Positions 10,533 through 18,319 of a stretch of DNA of 64,000 nucleotides are shown here, in pieces. How positions within the stretch are numbered: the stretch's first letter is position 1; every line of letters begins with the position of its first letter. The stretch is from Rhodanobacter sp. (lineage in GTDB: Bacteria > Pseudomonadota > Gammaproteobacteria > Xanthomonadales > Rhodanobacteraceae), in the NCBI GenBank assembly GCA_004298045.1, contig SCRM01000010.1, positions 1 to 64,000 on the forward strand. The letters are read 5' to 3'. The notes under the pieces are model-generated. The model was not told the DNA's origin. It did no database searches and was given only the letters and a program-made list of their open reading frames with translations. Position numbers and translations under genes: made by a program.

Positions 10533-11507
10533 TCAATATCGTACAGCACGGTGCCAACGCCATGCAGTGTCGATGATGGATTCGATGCTGTCGTATTTCG
10601 GCGTCCAAGCCAATTGATCGCGGGCCTTTTGGCCCGAGGCGACCAAGACCGCAGGGTCGCCTTCTCGCCTAGTAGCGTATTCAAACTCGATCGGCTTGCC
10701 GGTGACCCGTCTGGCTGCCTCAATCACCTGCAATACCGTGAATCCCTGGCCATTGCCAAGGTTGAAGGCATGCGCTCCCTCCCTGCCCTCCATGAAGTCC
10801 AAAGCCGCTAGGTGCGCATCGGCAAGATCATTGACATGCACGTAGTCGCGCACGCATGTGCCATCGGCCGTAGCGTAATCGTTACCGAAAACCTTCAGCC
10901 CTTTGCCTAGGCCGAGCGCCGATCGCAAGACATTTGGAATCAAATGCGTTTCTGGTTCGTGCGATTCACCAATATCGCCTGCCGGGTCGGCACCCGCCGC
11001 GTTGAAATAACGCAGCGCCACTGTCCGTAACCCGTACGCCCGCGCAGCATCAGCCAGCACCCGCTCAACCATAAGCTTGCTGGCGCCGTATGGATTGATT
11101 GGGCATGTTGGATGAAGTTCATCAATGAATCGAGCCCTTGGGTTTCCAAATACCGCTGCGGTTGAGGAAAAAACCAGGCGACTGACCTCCGCTGTAAACA
11201 TTGACCGTAGCAAGTTTAGTGTGCCAGCTACATTGTTTACGTAATACTGATAAGGGTCACGAACCGACTCACCAACCAACGAAAGGGCACAAAAATGCAT
11301 TACTGCATCGAATCGGCGACCAGCAAATAGTCGGCGCAACGCCTCGGCGTCAAGTAGGTCTCCCACCACCAAAGGGACATTAGAGACTGCCTTCTTATGT
11401 CCGGTAGATAAGTTATCAAAGACAACGACGTCGTGTCCATAACCAAGCAACCGCCTCACCATGTGAGAACCGATATACCCCGCACCACCGCAAACGAGAA
11501 CTTTCAT
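10533..11507 (-). CDS. galE: UDP-glucose 4-epimerase
   Basis: A 324-residue short-chain dehydrogenase/reductase enzyme interconverting UDP-glucose and UDP-galactose (or the GlcNAc/GalNAc pair). It has the NAD-binding motif C-G-G-A-G-Y-I-G-S-H at residues 6-15, the catalytic Y-G-A-S-K, and the GalE-typical L-R-Y-F-N-A-A-G-A-D-P. Length is close to the family norm of about 338. Its ATG overlaps the stop of the upstream membrane-protein gene by four bases, making it the last gene of the leftward array. It converges on the GtrA-like gene with 42 bp between stops. Substrate preference cannot be decided by eye. Confidence 0.9.
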   Translation of the reverse strand: MKVLVCGGAGYIGSHMVRRLLGYGHDVVVFDNLSTGHKKAVSNVPLVVGDLLDAEALRRLFAGRRFDAVMHFCALSLVGESVRDPYQYYVNNVAGTLNLLRSMFTAEVSRLVFSSTAAVFGNPRARFIDELHPTCPINPYGASKLMVERVLADAARAYGLRTVALRYFNAAGADPAGDIGESHEPETHLIPNVLRSALGLGKGLKVFGNDYATADGTCVRDYVHVNDLADAHLAALDFMEGREGAHAFNLGNGQGFTVLQVIEAARRVTGKPIEFEYATRREGDPAVLVASGQKARDQLAWTPKYDSIESIIDTAWRWHRAVRY

Positions 11508-13519
11508 AAGTGTCTCTCCTTACGCAACCCCGACGCCTCAACCACACCCCAAATAGAGAACGCTGCCCAAGCGGGTACCAAACACAGTATTGGAGAGAAG
11601 TACGATGAAGTCATCGCGGGAAATGACGATATGTTGATAACGATCAAGATCGCGACACGACTTAAAATTACCGCCGCTAACGCAAGGGAAAAAACAAATG
11701 TTTTCGAGTAAAGAAAATACCTTCTATTAAACGTCACCATTACGATCGCCGCCAAGATCCCAAGATAAACTAAAGGAGTCACCATCCACGAATATAGTCT
11801 AAAAAGTGCAACTCGAATGTCCCGCGAGACTGCGAACACTCTACTCTCAAATGTAGGTCGCCGATTTTGGATGGTTATATCGTCGAACGCAATGACGGAA
11901 CGGCCATAATGTATTATCCCACGATGCACAGTTGACGCGTTCGGGTCAAAGACAAAGACATCACCATCGAGAGAAACGAACTTCACATCACAGACATCCC
12001 CGCACTTAAGACTAATTCGAAATCGCTGTTTGACCGCTTTCGGAAATGCCTTCGCAATGTCCGGACTCTCCATCCGAGTAACGCTAATCTCCACCCCTGC
12101 CGGCACGTCAGCGGTAAACCAGTCATCCTCGTGCTCGAAGTACCACCCACTTAACGTTATGAGTCGATCCGGCTCAACCTGGGATGACGTGACTGACGTA
12201 GATAACGGGAAGTTTAGGAACCTTTTGGCGAGGTCTAGATCTTCGTCGCTACCATTACTTGGTGGTGCATCAATCCAGCCTTTGGGGTTTCTTTGCAAAA
12301 GCATGTCCCATGCAGCAACCACGCTTGGGCCAATCGCCCCAATTTGACGTGGCGACAAATGCGGCATCATTGCAACTGGTGATGCGTCATAGCAGGGGAT
12401 CTCCCGCCTCTCACAAATCCCAGCCACCTCTTTCGCCAATTCTCTGAAGTATTTTCTCGCATCATCCTCACTTTCAAACTTCCCAGCCTTCGCTGCACCA
12501 TTACGAATTTGCCAAAATAACTGCCCCGCAGAAAAGTCGTGGCACGCTGACGGCCAAATCCAACATTCTGTGCCAACTGACGGGTTAACACCCAAACTGG
12601 GATCCAATGTGGGTTTAAGCACAGAGAACGCCGGACTCAACTCATACAAGCGTTCTCTCGTCTCCTTGGAAAGTGGTACGTATGACAACTCCGGACCAAC
12701 GTGAGCCCGCTGCAATTGTCGCATGGCCGAAGTGAAGCTAGGATCCTTAACATCCACACCGACAAAGGCGCCGTACAACAGAAAGTTAGCGCATTTAAGA
12801 GCCATCAAAACAGAGGCAAACGAAACAAAGAAAACACCTCCGGATACGAAAGTTCCACTCTGCCCTGCATGCCTGAGGTGATTGTCAATCAGCCGAGCGA
12901 CGAAAAAGACGACTATCCCTGGGAGGATCCAGACACCTTCTTCCCTAGTAATCCAAAACCACCCCAACATCAGCCCTGCGCAGATTGTGGTTGGAAGGAC
13001 GGATTTCTTAACTCTATTGAAGATAAAAATCCAACTTAGGCCAAGCACTAGCATTACTTGACTTGTATATATCGACTCCCGCAAGACTCTATCTTGAAAC
13101 ACGTTTGGATTGAACAAAACGAGTAAAAAGGTTAGCGAAGAAAGCGCTTTCGAACCACTCATTTTATAAGTCGAAAACGAAAAGACGAACGCTGATGCAC
13201 AGTATAAAGAAGCCTGTGAAAACGTTACGGAGGAGCCCATCCACGACGATAACGCTAAAAATATTGGGTACCCAGCGCCCTTTACCAAAGTTAACTGATT
13301 AAAGGATCCAAGCCAATGCCCATTAGCTAAGCTCTCGCCAAGCCTTATGAACAATGCATCGTCATACGTTTGATAGAGCTGCAATGACAGTGGGACATGT
13401 GTATAGACCGCCATATATAAAAGAATCGAAGCAGCAGCAGCTAATGCAGAGGCTGTGCCGAAGATTTTTGCCAAACTTTGTTTGGCGATGCTAGTCTCGT
13501 TAGAGATCTTTAACTCCAC
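11504..13519 (-). CDS. GT-C-like polytopic membrane protein with an SGW-type periplasmic domain
   Basis: A 671-residue membrane protein of no firmly recognised family. It has a first helix near 22-40, then an Asp-Asp pair (52-53) in the first loop inside T-Y-D-D-A-L-F-I-R-L, followed by further helices to about 250. This layout resembles GT-C glycosyltransferases, which use a lipid-linked sugar on the periplasmic side. A long soluble segment follows (about 255-570), then three C-terminal helices (577-660). Residues about 452-505 carry L-S-G-W, then S-P-D-I and a following R-F-R-I, matching the pattern of the two small proteins at 16146-17346. The coding region is much more A+T-rich than the chromosome flanks. 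The upstream region is occupied by an IS element. Confidence 0.6.
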   Translation of the reverse strand: MELKISNETSIAKQSLAKIFGTASALAAAASILLYMAVYTHVPLSLQLYQTYDDALFIRLGESLANGHWLGSFNQLTLVKGAGYPIFLALSSWMGSSVTFSQASLYCASAFVFSFSTYKMSGSKALSSLTFLLVLFNPNVFQDRVLRESIYTSQVMLVLGLSWIFIFNRVKKSVLPTTICAGLMLGWFWITREEGVWILPGIVVFFVARLIDNHLRHAGQSGTFVSGGVFFVSFASVLMALKCANFLLYGAFVGVDVKDPSFTSAMRQLQRAHVGPELSYVPLSKETRERLYELSPAFSVLKPTLDPSLGVNPSVGTECWIWPSACHDFSAGQLFWQIRNGAAKAGKFESEDDARKYFRELAKEVAGICERREIPCYDASPVAMMPHLSPRQIGAIGPSVVAAWDMLLQRNPKGWIDAPPSNGSDEDLDLAKRFLNFPLSTSVTSSQVEPDRLITLSGWYFEHEDDWFTADVPAGVEISVTRMESPDIAKAFPKAVKQRFRISLKCGDVCDVKFVSLDGDVFVFDPNASTVHRGIIHYGRSVIAFDDITIQNRRPTFESRVFAVSRDIRVALFRLYSWMVTPLVYLGILAAIVMVTFNRRYFLYSKTFVFSLALAAVILSRVAILIVINISSFPAMTSSYFSPILCLVPAWAAFSIWGVVEASGLRKERHL

Positions 13520-13784
13520 GTCGCCTTCCCCTTTTCGTGGGAAATCTTAGCTCATTCGAAGACTTCTACAGATTTCATATCATCATATCGCGCCGATGCC
13601 GGAACCAAAATCTCCACAAAAGCTAGATTCTATTCGTGCGGCTTGGGCGACCGACGCAAAGAACTTCAAAGTTACCGGTCGTTGGCTACTAACGCTTCTC
13701 GTGACATTCGGATCGCGGCCACGGTTCACGCAAATCCGGCTGGCTACATCCTCGTGCCTTTGCAATCTTCGACAAAACGACTAG
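13520..13784. other. Unassigned segment between the GT-C-like gene and the IS element
   Basis: A 265-bp stretch. It contains only short open frames on both strands (for example 13596-13784 on + and 13583-13765 on -), none with a recognisable product or convincing ribosome site. It ends in the CTAG target of the insertion sequence. It may be the native leader of the GT-C-like gene or the remains of a gene lost during island assembly. Confidence 0.4.
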
Positions 13785-14969
13785 GGATCGTCTGAACAAG
13801 CCGCTACGGATTGGACGTCCAGACGTCTGCGAGCGCACTCAACAATTTTATCCTTGAATCAGTCAAATTGGGTGGTTTGTCGCTTCGTGTTGGCGCTTTC
13901 GGCGCCTTTGGGAGTTTTCCCCAAATCACGGGCGCACCTCCCCTACGGGAGTGAGTAACGTTCGTCGCATCATCCACAGATTGCTGAGCGCAAACAGCGT
14001 CAGGGTCTGCGCGGTATTCTTGGCCAAGCCCTCGAAACGCACCTTCAGGTAGCCGAACTGACGTTTGATGACGCGGAAGGGATGCTCGACCTTCGAACGT
14101 ACGGCGGCCTTTAGGTACTCGACATGTATCGCCGCGTCTTTGACCTCGCCTTCGGCCATCGTCTTGATGCTGCCGCGCTTGGCCGCGATATGCCATTTCT
14201 GGCCCCGCTTGGGAGCTCGCTTCGCCGCCCCGATGTAGCCGGCGTCGGCATACACCGTCTTCTCTTTGCCGTGCACTAGATCAGCTACCTCCACCGCGTC
14301 GGCCACGTTTTCGGCCGTGGTGGTGACGGTGTGTACGAGGCCCAATTCAACATCCACGTCGATGTGTGCCTTCATGCCGAAATACCACTGCTGGCCTTTG
14401 CGGGTTCGGGACGTCTCTGGGTCGCGAGTCTTGGCCTTGTTCTTGGTTGAGGACGGTGCGTGAATGATCGTCGCATCGACGGTCGCGCCTTGACGCAGCA
14501 GCAACCCCTTGTCGGTCAGGTAGGCATTGATCGTCGCCAGCACCCTCGGCGCCAGGTCGTGGATCTCCAGCAAACGCCGGAAGTTCAAGATCGTGGTCTC
14601 ATCAGGCACGCTGCCGCGAGTCAGCGACAGGCCGGCAAAACGGCGCAGCGGCGCTACTTCGTACAGTGCTTCTTCCATCGCTGGATCACTGTAGCCGAAC
14701 CAATTTTGCAACAGATGAATGCGCAACATCATCTTGATCGCGTACGGGCGGCGCCCTTTGCCAGCCTTGGGGTGCACCGGTTCGATCACCGCCAGCAGTG
14801 CGTCCCAAGGCACCACCTGATCCATCTCCGCCAGGAAAATCTCCCGTCGCGTCTGCTTGCGCTTGCCGGCATACTCGGCATCGGAGAAGGTCATCTGCGT
14901 CATCGCGGCAATCTCTAGCGTTTGGATGGCTAATTGTACCGGGATCGACCCGACTTATTCAGAGTTTCC
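13785..14969 (-). mobile_element. IS5-family insertion sequence, apparently complete
   Basis: A 1185-bp element bounded by imperfect inverted repeats. The left end reads GGATCGTCTGAACAAG and the right end, on the other strand, GGAAACTCTGAATAAG (12 of 16 positions match). It is flanked on both sides by CTAG (13781-13784 and 14970-14973), the 4-bp target type favoured by IS5 relatives. The single transposase gene is intact. It inserted five bases beyond the acyltransferase stop codon, between two genes of the polysaccharide array and in the same orientation, so it can be polar on the GT-C-like gene and galE or give them a new promoter. Confidence 0.9.
13926..14903 (-). CDS. IS5-family transposase
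   Basis: A 325-residue DDE transposase. The catalytic residues can be placed: Asp143 in A-T-V-D-A-T, Asp220 in V-Y-A-D-A-G-Y, and Glu273 in K-V-E-H-P-F with the R and K of the Y-(2)-R-(3)-E-(6)-K type signature around it. An N-terminal DUF772-like segment (about 45-120) is typical of the IS5 group. The frame is uninterrupted and the element has both ends, so it may still be active. Its GC-rich composition contrasts with the A+T-rich genes on either side, which suggests it arrived after the island. Confidence 0.93.
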   Translation of the reverse strand: MTQMTFSDAEYAGKRKQTRREIFLAEMDQVVPWDALLAVIEPVHPKAGKGRRPYAIKMMLRIHLLQNWFGYSDPAMEEALYEVAPLRRFAGLSLTRGSVPDETTILNFRRLLEIHDLAPRVLATINAYLTDKGLLLRQGATVDATIIHAPSSTKNKAKTRDPETSRTRKGQQWYFGMKAHIDVDVELGLVHTVTTTAENVADAVEVADLVHGKEKTVYADAGYIGAAKRAPKRGQKWHIAAKRGSIKTMAEGEVKDAAIHVEYLKAAVRSKVEHPFRVIKRQFGYLKVRFEGLAKNTAQTLTLFALSNLWMMRRTLLTPVGEVRP

Positions 14970-14978
14970 CTAGTGCCC

Positions 14979-16133
14979 CTACCGCCGAATATCCTTCACG
15001 GGGTCACCCGAATCTGATCCGTCAAGGCGGGCCACGTTCCCTCTATTCTCCGCAAACCATCGGTATACGACCTTCCCGTAACGGACGCCTGGGGCCTCTA
15101 TGAAGCGGTAGGTAAGGTCCGACAGTCCAATGCCTAAAGCTAGAGTTAAAGCATAGCAAAGGAGAAACGCAATTGTGGTAGTCGAAACATACCCATAGAT
15201 GAATCGATAGACAGGAATAAGGAACAACACCACCGTAGTATGGCCAAGGTAGAGTGAGTAGCTGATTTTCCCAAGGTAAACAGTAAAACGATTAACAATC
15301 GCCTTGAGCGGGTTGAGACATAGGCCTACCGTCATTACGGTATATATTAAGCCTTGCCATAGTCGCGCATCCATAAAAAAAATATTTAAACGGCCATTCA
15401 AAAGCGCCAAATAACTAAATGTTGATACGGTCACCAGCATTAGCCCAATGCTCTCGTCGCTCGGGGACGATCCTCTAGCTTGAATCCCCTTTATAACAAA
15501 GTGCACAACACAACCCATTGCAAAAATAGGTAGGAATCGTACAAACGTCCATTCCGCCACTACGGGTGCGGTTTCTGGCCCGTAAATATAGGGAATGATT
15601 GCCTGATACGCCATCCAACAAAGGATGAGTATAAAAACGAGCGCGGTTGCGCGCCAGATGTCGTCTACTAGCTTGTAGACCAATGGGAACATCACGTAAA
15701 ACAACATCTCTATGCCAACGGTCCAACTAGCCCACACAAAGCCCTGTTGGCCTTGCGTCGTAAGGTTAAAGGTGAAGGTCAGGCTTTCGACGATTGAAAC
15801 CACAGAATGATGTGCGGAGTAGTACCAAGCATCCCGAATCAAGGAAAACAACATCCATGCATAGAAGAGCGGCGCAATTCGGAAATAACGATGAAGATAA
15901 AAACTCAGCTTTGGATAGGAATCTTTGAGGCGAAGCGGCATCGTGTAGTAAAGTGAGAAAGCGCTAATAACGAAAAACAGCATAACTCCGGAACCGCCAG
16001 CGTTCGCAAACTTCGCTGCCCATCCAGGTACACTCAGATGAGGATCTGGAATCAAAATCATATGGTAAACAACGACGTACGCAGCAGCGAGTCCCCGGAG
16101 CGAATCCAAAAACTCCAAACGTTTCAGCTTCAT
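14979..16133 (-). CDS. Acyltransferase family 3 (OafA-like) membrane protein
   Basis: A 384-residue integral membrane acyltransferase, probably O-acetylating a sugar of the surface polysaccharide. It begins with the family signature F-L-D-S-L-R-G-L-A-A-A-Y-V-V-V-Y-H, placing the catalytic His in the first helix region, and has about ten hydrophobic segments. Members use cytoplasmic acetyl-CoA and act on periplasmic or lipid-linked glycans. It lacks the C-terminal SGNH domain found in some relatives. It starts 12 bp after the stop of the upstream small-protein gene, with CAGGA as a ribosome site, so the two are probably co-transcribed. The next gene downstream is separated by the IS element. 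Confidence 0.88.
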   Translation of the reverse strand: MKLKRLEFLDSLRGLAAAYVVVYHMILIPDPHLSVPGWAAKFANAGGSGVMLFFVISAFSLYYTMPLRLKDSYPKLSFYLHRYFRIAPLFYAWMLFSLIRDAWYYSAHHSVVSIVESLTFTFNLTTQGQQGFVWASWTVGIEMLFYVMFPLVYKLVDDIWRATALVFILILCWMAYQAIIPYIYGPETAPVVAEWTFVRFLPIFAMGCVVHFVIKGIQARGSSPSDESIGLMLVTVSTFSYLALLNGRLNIFFMDARLWQGLIYTVMTVGLCLNPLKAIVNRFTVYLGKISYSLYLGHTTVVLFLIPVYRFIYGYVSTTTIAFLLCYALTLALGIGLSDLTYRFIEAPGVRYGKVVYRWFAENRGNVARLDGSDSGDPVKDIRR

Positions 16134-16145
16134 ATCGTCCTGCCG

Positions 16146-16739
16146 TTAGGAGTCGAGTTCGATGGAGCGGCCGTTGTCGCAAAGGAAGTCCCGCCCATCA
16201 AGGCTGTATCGAATTTGCAAGCGGTATTCGCCGTCTGCGAGCACAGATCGATCCAACTTCACCTCGAAGCCAGATCGGCGGTACGCAGCATTGCCACCGA
16301 GAATTTTCACCACGTCTGGGCGATCAATACTTGGGGTTACGGCGGCTGTCCAGGCCCGGGAATCTCCTTTAGCTACATCGATAGCTAAGCTCACGCTTTG
16401 CGGAACACTCCGCGTGGCCTGATCAACAAGCCATCCTGAAATCGCAATCACTCTCTTGGGCGTACGATGCGCGGTCGTACCGAAGACTTCACCGTCTATT
16501 CGTTCAATATTGCAGGGACCGCCGGTAACTTCCTTATTATCACGTGTGGCGCGTAAGACGGGCGTCACCGTCGCCTCACTAGTAACGTTCAAAGATAAGC
16601 CGCTGCGTGGACGCGCGACCCGCGCTGCATCTTCTACAACGTTACGCCGGTGATTCACAGACAAAAGGATTATGGAAAAAGCTATTCCGGACACCACTAA
16701 AACAGTGCCGAATATCGTCTTGTAGGTCGTGTATTCCAT
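16146..16739 (-). CDS. Membrane-anchored SGW-domain protein of unknown function
   Basis: 197 residues. One hydrophobic segment at about 8-27 suggests a signal anchor with the rest in the periplasm. The domain (about 76-195) contains C-N-I-E at 76-79, I-S-G-W at 100-103, I-D-R-P-D-V at 138-143, S-G-F-E-V at 156-160, G-E-Y-R-L at 170-174 and C-D-N-G at 187-190. Each of these recurs in the same order in the neighbouring lipoprotein, so the pair are paralogues. The alternating hydrophobic pattern suggests an all-beta fold, and the two conserved cysteines could form a disulfide. I do not recognise a named family. It lies between the lipoprotein and the acyltransferase genes in a tight array, implying a role in polysaccharide handling. 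Confidence 0.75.
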   Translation of the reverse strand: MEYTTYKTIFGTVLVVSGIAFSIILLSVNHRRNVVEDAARVARPRSGLSLNVTSEATVTPVLRATRDNKEVTGGPCNIERIDGEVFGTTAHRTPKRVIAISGWLVDQATRSVPQSVSLAIDVAKGDSRAWTAAVTPSIDRPDVVKILGGNAAYRRSGFEVKLDRSVLADGEYRLQIRYSLDGRDFLCDNGRSIELDS

Positions 16740-16770
16740 GTCTCAGGTTCTCGGAGGGAGACGTGACTGC

Positions 16771-17346
16771 CTACTTGAAGTCCACCTGACGACCATCGTC
16801 ACAAACGACGCTTGGCTTATCGTTTTCACCTGCTACCAGATATAGATGATAACGCCCGGTCGGAACCGCATTATTTGGCAGGTTCAATATAAAACCGCTA
16901 ATTTCCCGGAGATGGGTTTTACCGCCCGAAGACGCAACATCGGGCCGCCTGATTGACCGAGTCACTTTGACTTGAAAATAGCGCCCTTTGGCTTTGTCGT
17001 CGAGGCGCAACCAGAAGTCAGCAGCGGAAAACTGTGGTGCGTCGATCCATCCGCTTACGCTGTGCGCGATGGAACCGCTAACCTCCGCGGGGGCCGACTG
17101 GAAAGATGTTTTATCGAACTGTTCGATATTACAAGTCGTAATTACTGTGGCCACGGCGTCCGGTACATAGACGGTCGGCAATGTGGCTTTCGCGGCGGGC
17201 GCCGGAACCGGCGAAGCGGCTCCACTGGAGCTGGTAGCCATCATCGTTTTAGATGGTTCTCGATCCTTGCTACTACACCCTATCAGCAGGATACCCGCTA
17301 CAAGAAGCAATGTCGCAATTCGAAGGCCATGGATGCGCTCGTTCAT
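16771..17346 (-). CDS. Putative lipoprotein, paralogue of the adjacent SGW-domain protein
   Basis: 191 residues with a lipoprotein signal peptide: basic N-terminus, hydrophobic core and lipobox L-I-G-C ending at Cys24, followed by a low-complexity Ser/Ala/Pro linker to about residue 58. The folded part repeats its neighbour's signature: C-N-I-E at 72-75, V-S-G-W at 97-100, I-R-R-P-D-V at 132-137, S-G-F at 150-152, G-R-Y-H-L at 164-168 and C-D-D-G at 182-185. No Asp follows the lipobox Cys (C-S-S), so sorting to the outer membrane is likely. One member on the inner membrane and one probably on the outer membrane would place the same domain on both sides of the periplasm. Function unknown. Confidence 0.75.
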   Translation of the reverse strand: MNERIHGLRIATLLLVAGILLIGCSSKDREPSKTMMATSSSGAASPVPAPAAKATLPTVYVPDAVATVITTCNIEQFDKTSFQSAPAEVSGSIAHSVSGWIDAPQFSAADFWLRLDDKAKGRYFQVKVTRSIRRPDVASSGGKTHLREISGFILNLPNNAVPTGRYHLYLVAGENDKPSVVCDDGRQVDFK

Positions 17347-17398
17347 GATATGTAAATTTACCTTCTAGCTAAATTAAAAGACATTGAAGAAATACGTA

Positions 17399-18316
17399 TC
17401 ACCAATTGCGTCGGCATATCGCGGCCCAAGTGGTGCGGATGCCCACCGCAAGCTCGATCTTAGGGCACCAATCGAACTCAACCGTGGCCCGGCTAATGTC
17501 GAGTACGATTTCTGCGACGTCGTACTGCCGAGCGGGCGCATACCTGACCGGCAACCGGGATCCAGTAATTTCACGCACGATATCTACGATCTTATTCAAC
17601 GTATAACCTTTACCGCTACCCACATTGACGGGCCCAGTCAACCGGCTCGCGCCAGCGGCGACAGCAAAGCTCAGCAGGTCATCAATATGTAGGTAATCTC
17701 GGACAATCTCTCCATCACCCCATATTCGTACCCCTTCGCCGCTACAAGCCTTGCCTAAAATGGCTGCAATGAATCCTTGAACGCCCGCACTCGATTGCCT
17801 TGGGCCGTATGGGTTAGATGGCCGAATAATTAAGGGATCAAGATACCCGAGCTGTTCATACATTTGTAGGTATTTTTCAATCGCTACCTTAACGACCCCA
17901 TAAGACGATATCGGATGAAGCGCATGGAACTCCGGTACAGGCAATGTCCGCGGATTACCGTATACGGTACCGCCAGAAGAGAAGAAAACTAGCCGACGCA
18001 TCCCGGCCTTAATCATGGCGCCGCACAGATTAAGTGCTCCGATCAGATTCGACTGCACGTCCTCTACCGGATCGAGGTTAGAGGTACTGGGCACGGTGGA
18101 GCTAGCCAAATGAAAAACTATATCGACTCCTTCCAACAACGACACGAGGGCACCTGCCTCAGTGAGGCTACCGGTGACGTAGTCCACGCCTCGCCAGTCG
18201 ACATCAGACCGCGGCGCCGACCGATCCAGTACACGGATCCGATAGCCCGATTCCCTAAGTCGATCTACCAACCCCGAACCAATAAACCCGTTCCCCCCCG
18301 TCACTAATGCCAACAT
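17399..18316 (-). CDS. NAD-dependent nucleotide-sugar epimerase/dehydratase
   Basis: A 305-residue extended short-chain dehydrogenase/reductase protein. It has G-G-N-G-F-I-G-S-G at 7-15, the S-S-G-G-T-V-Y-G active-site strand, and the catalytic Tyr/Lys in S-Y-G-V-V-K. The sequence resembles UDP-glucose/UDP-N-acetylglucosamine 4-epimerase-like enzymes, but the specific conversion cannot be called. It begins three bases after the stop of the giant glycosyltransferase gene, indicating one transcript. Together with galE it would supply a modified hexose for the polymer. A+T-rich relative to housekeeping genes in the window. Confidence 0.85.
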   Translation of the reverse strand: MLALVTGGNGFIGSGLVDRLRESGYRIRVLDRSAPRSDVDWRGVDYVTGSLTEAGALVSLLEGVDIVFHLASSTVPSTSNLDPVEDVQSNLIGALNLCGAMIKAGMRRLVFFSSGGTVYGNPRTLPVPEFHALHPISSYGVVKVAIEKYLQMYEQLGYLDPLIIRPSNPYGPRQSSAGVQGFIAAILGKACSGEGVRIWGDGEIVRDYLHIDDLLSFAVAAGASRLTGPVNVGSGKGYTLNKIVDIVREITGSRLPVRYAPARQYDVAEIVLDISRATVEFDWCPKIELAVGIRTTWAAICRRNW

Positions 18317-18319
18317 CGA

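Noticed and set aside
13596-13784. Small frame ending at the IS target site
   Set aside because: 62 codons, no ribosome site or similarity I can recognise; kept only as part of the unassigned segment.
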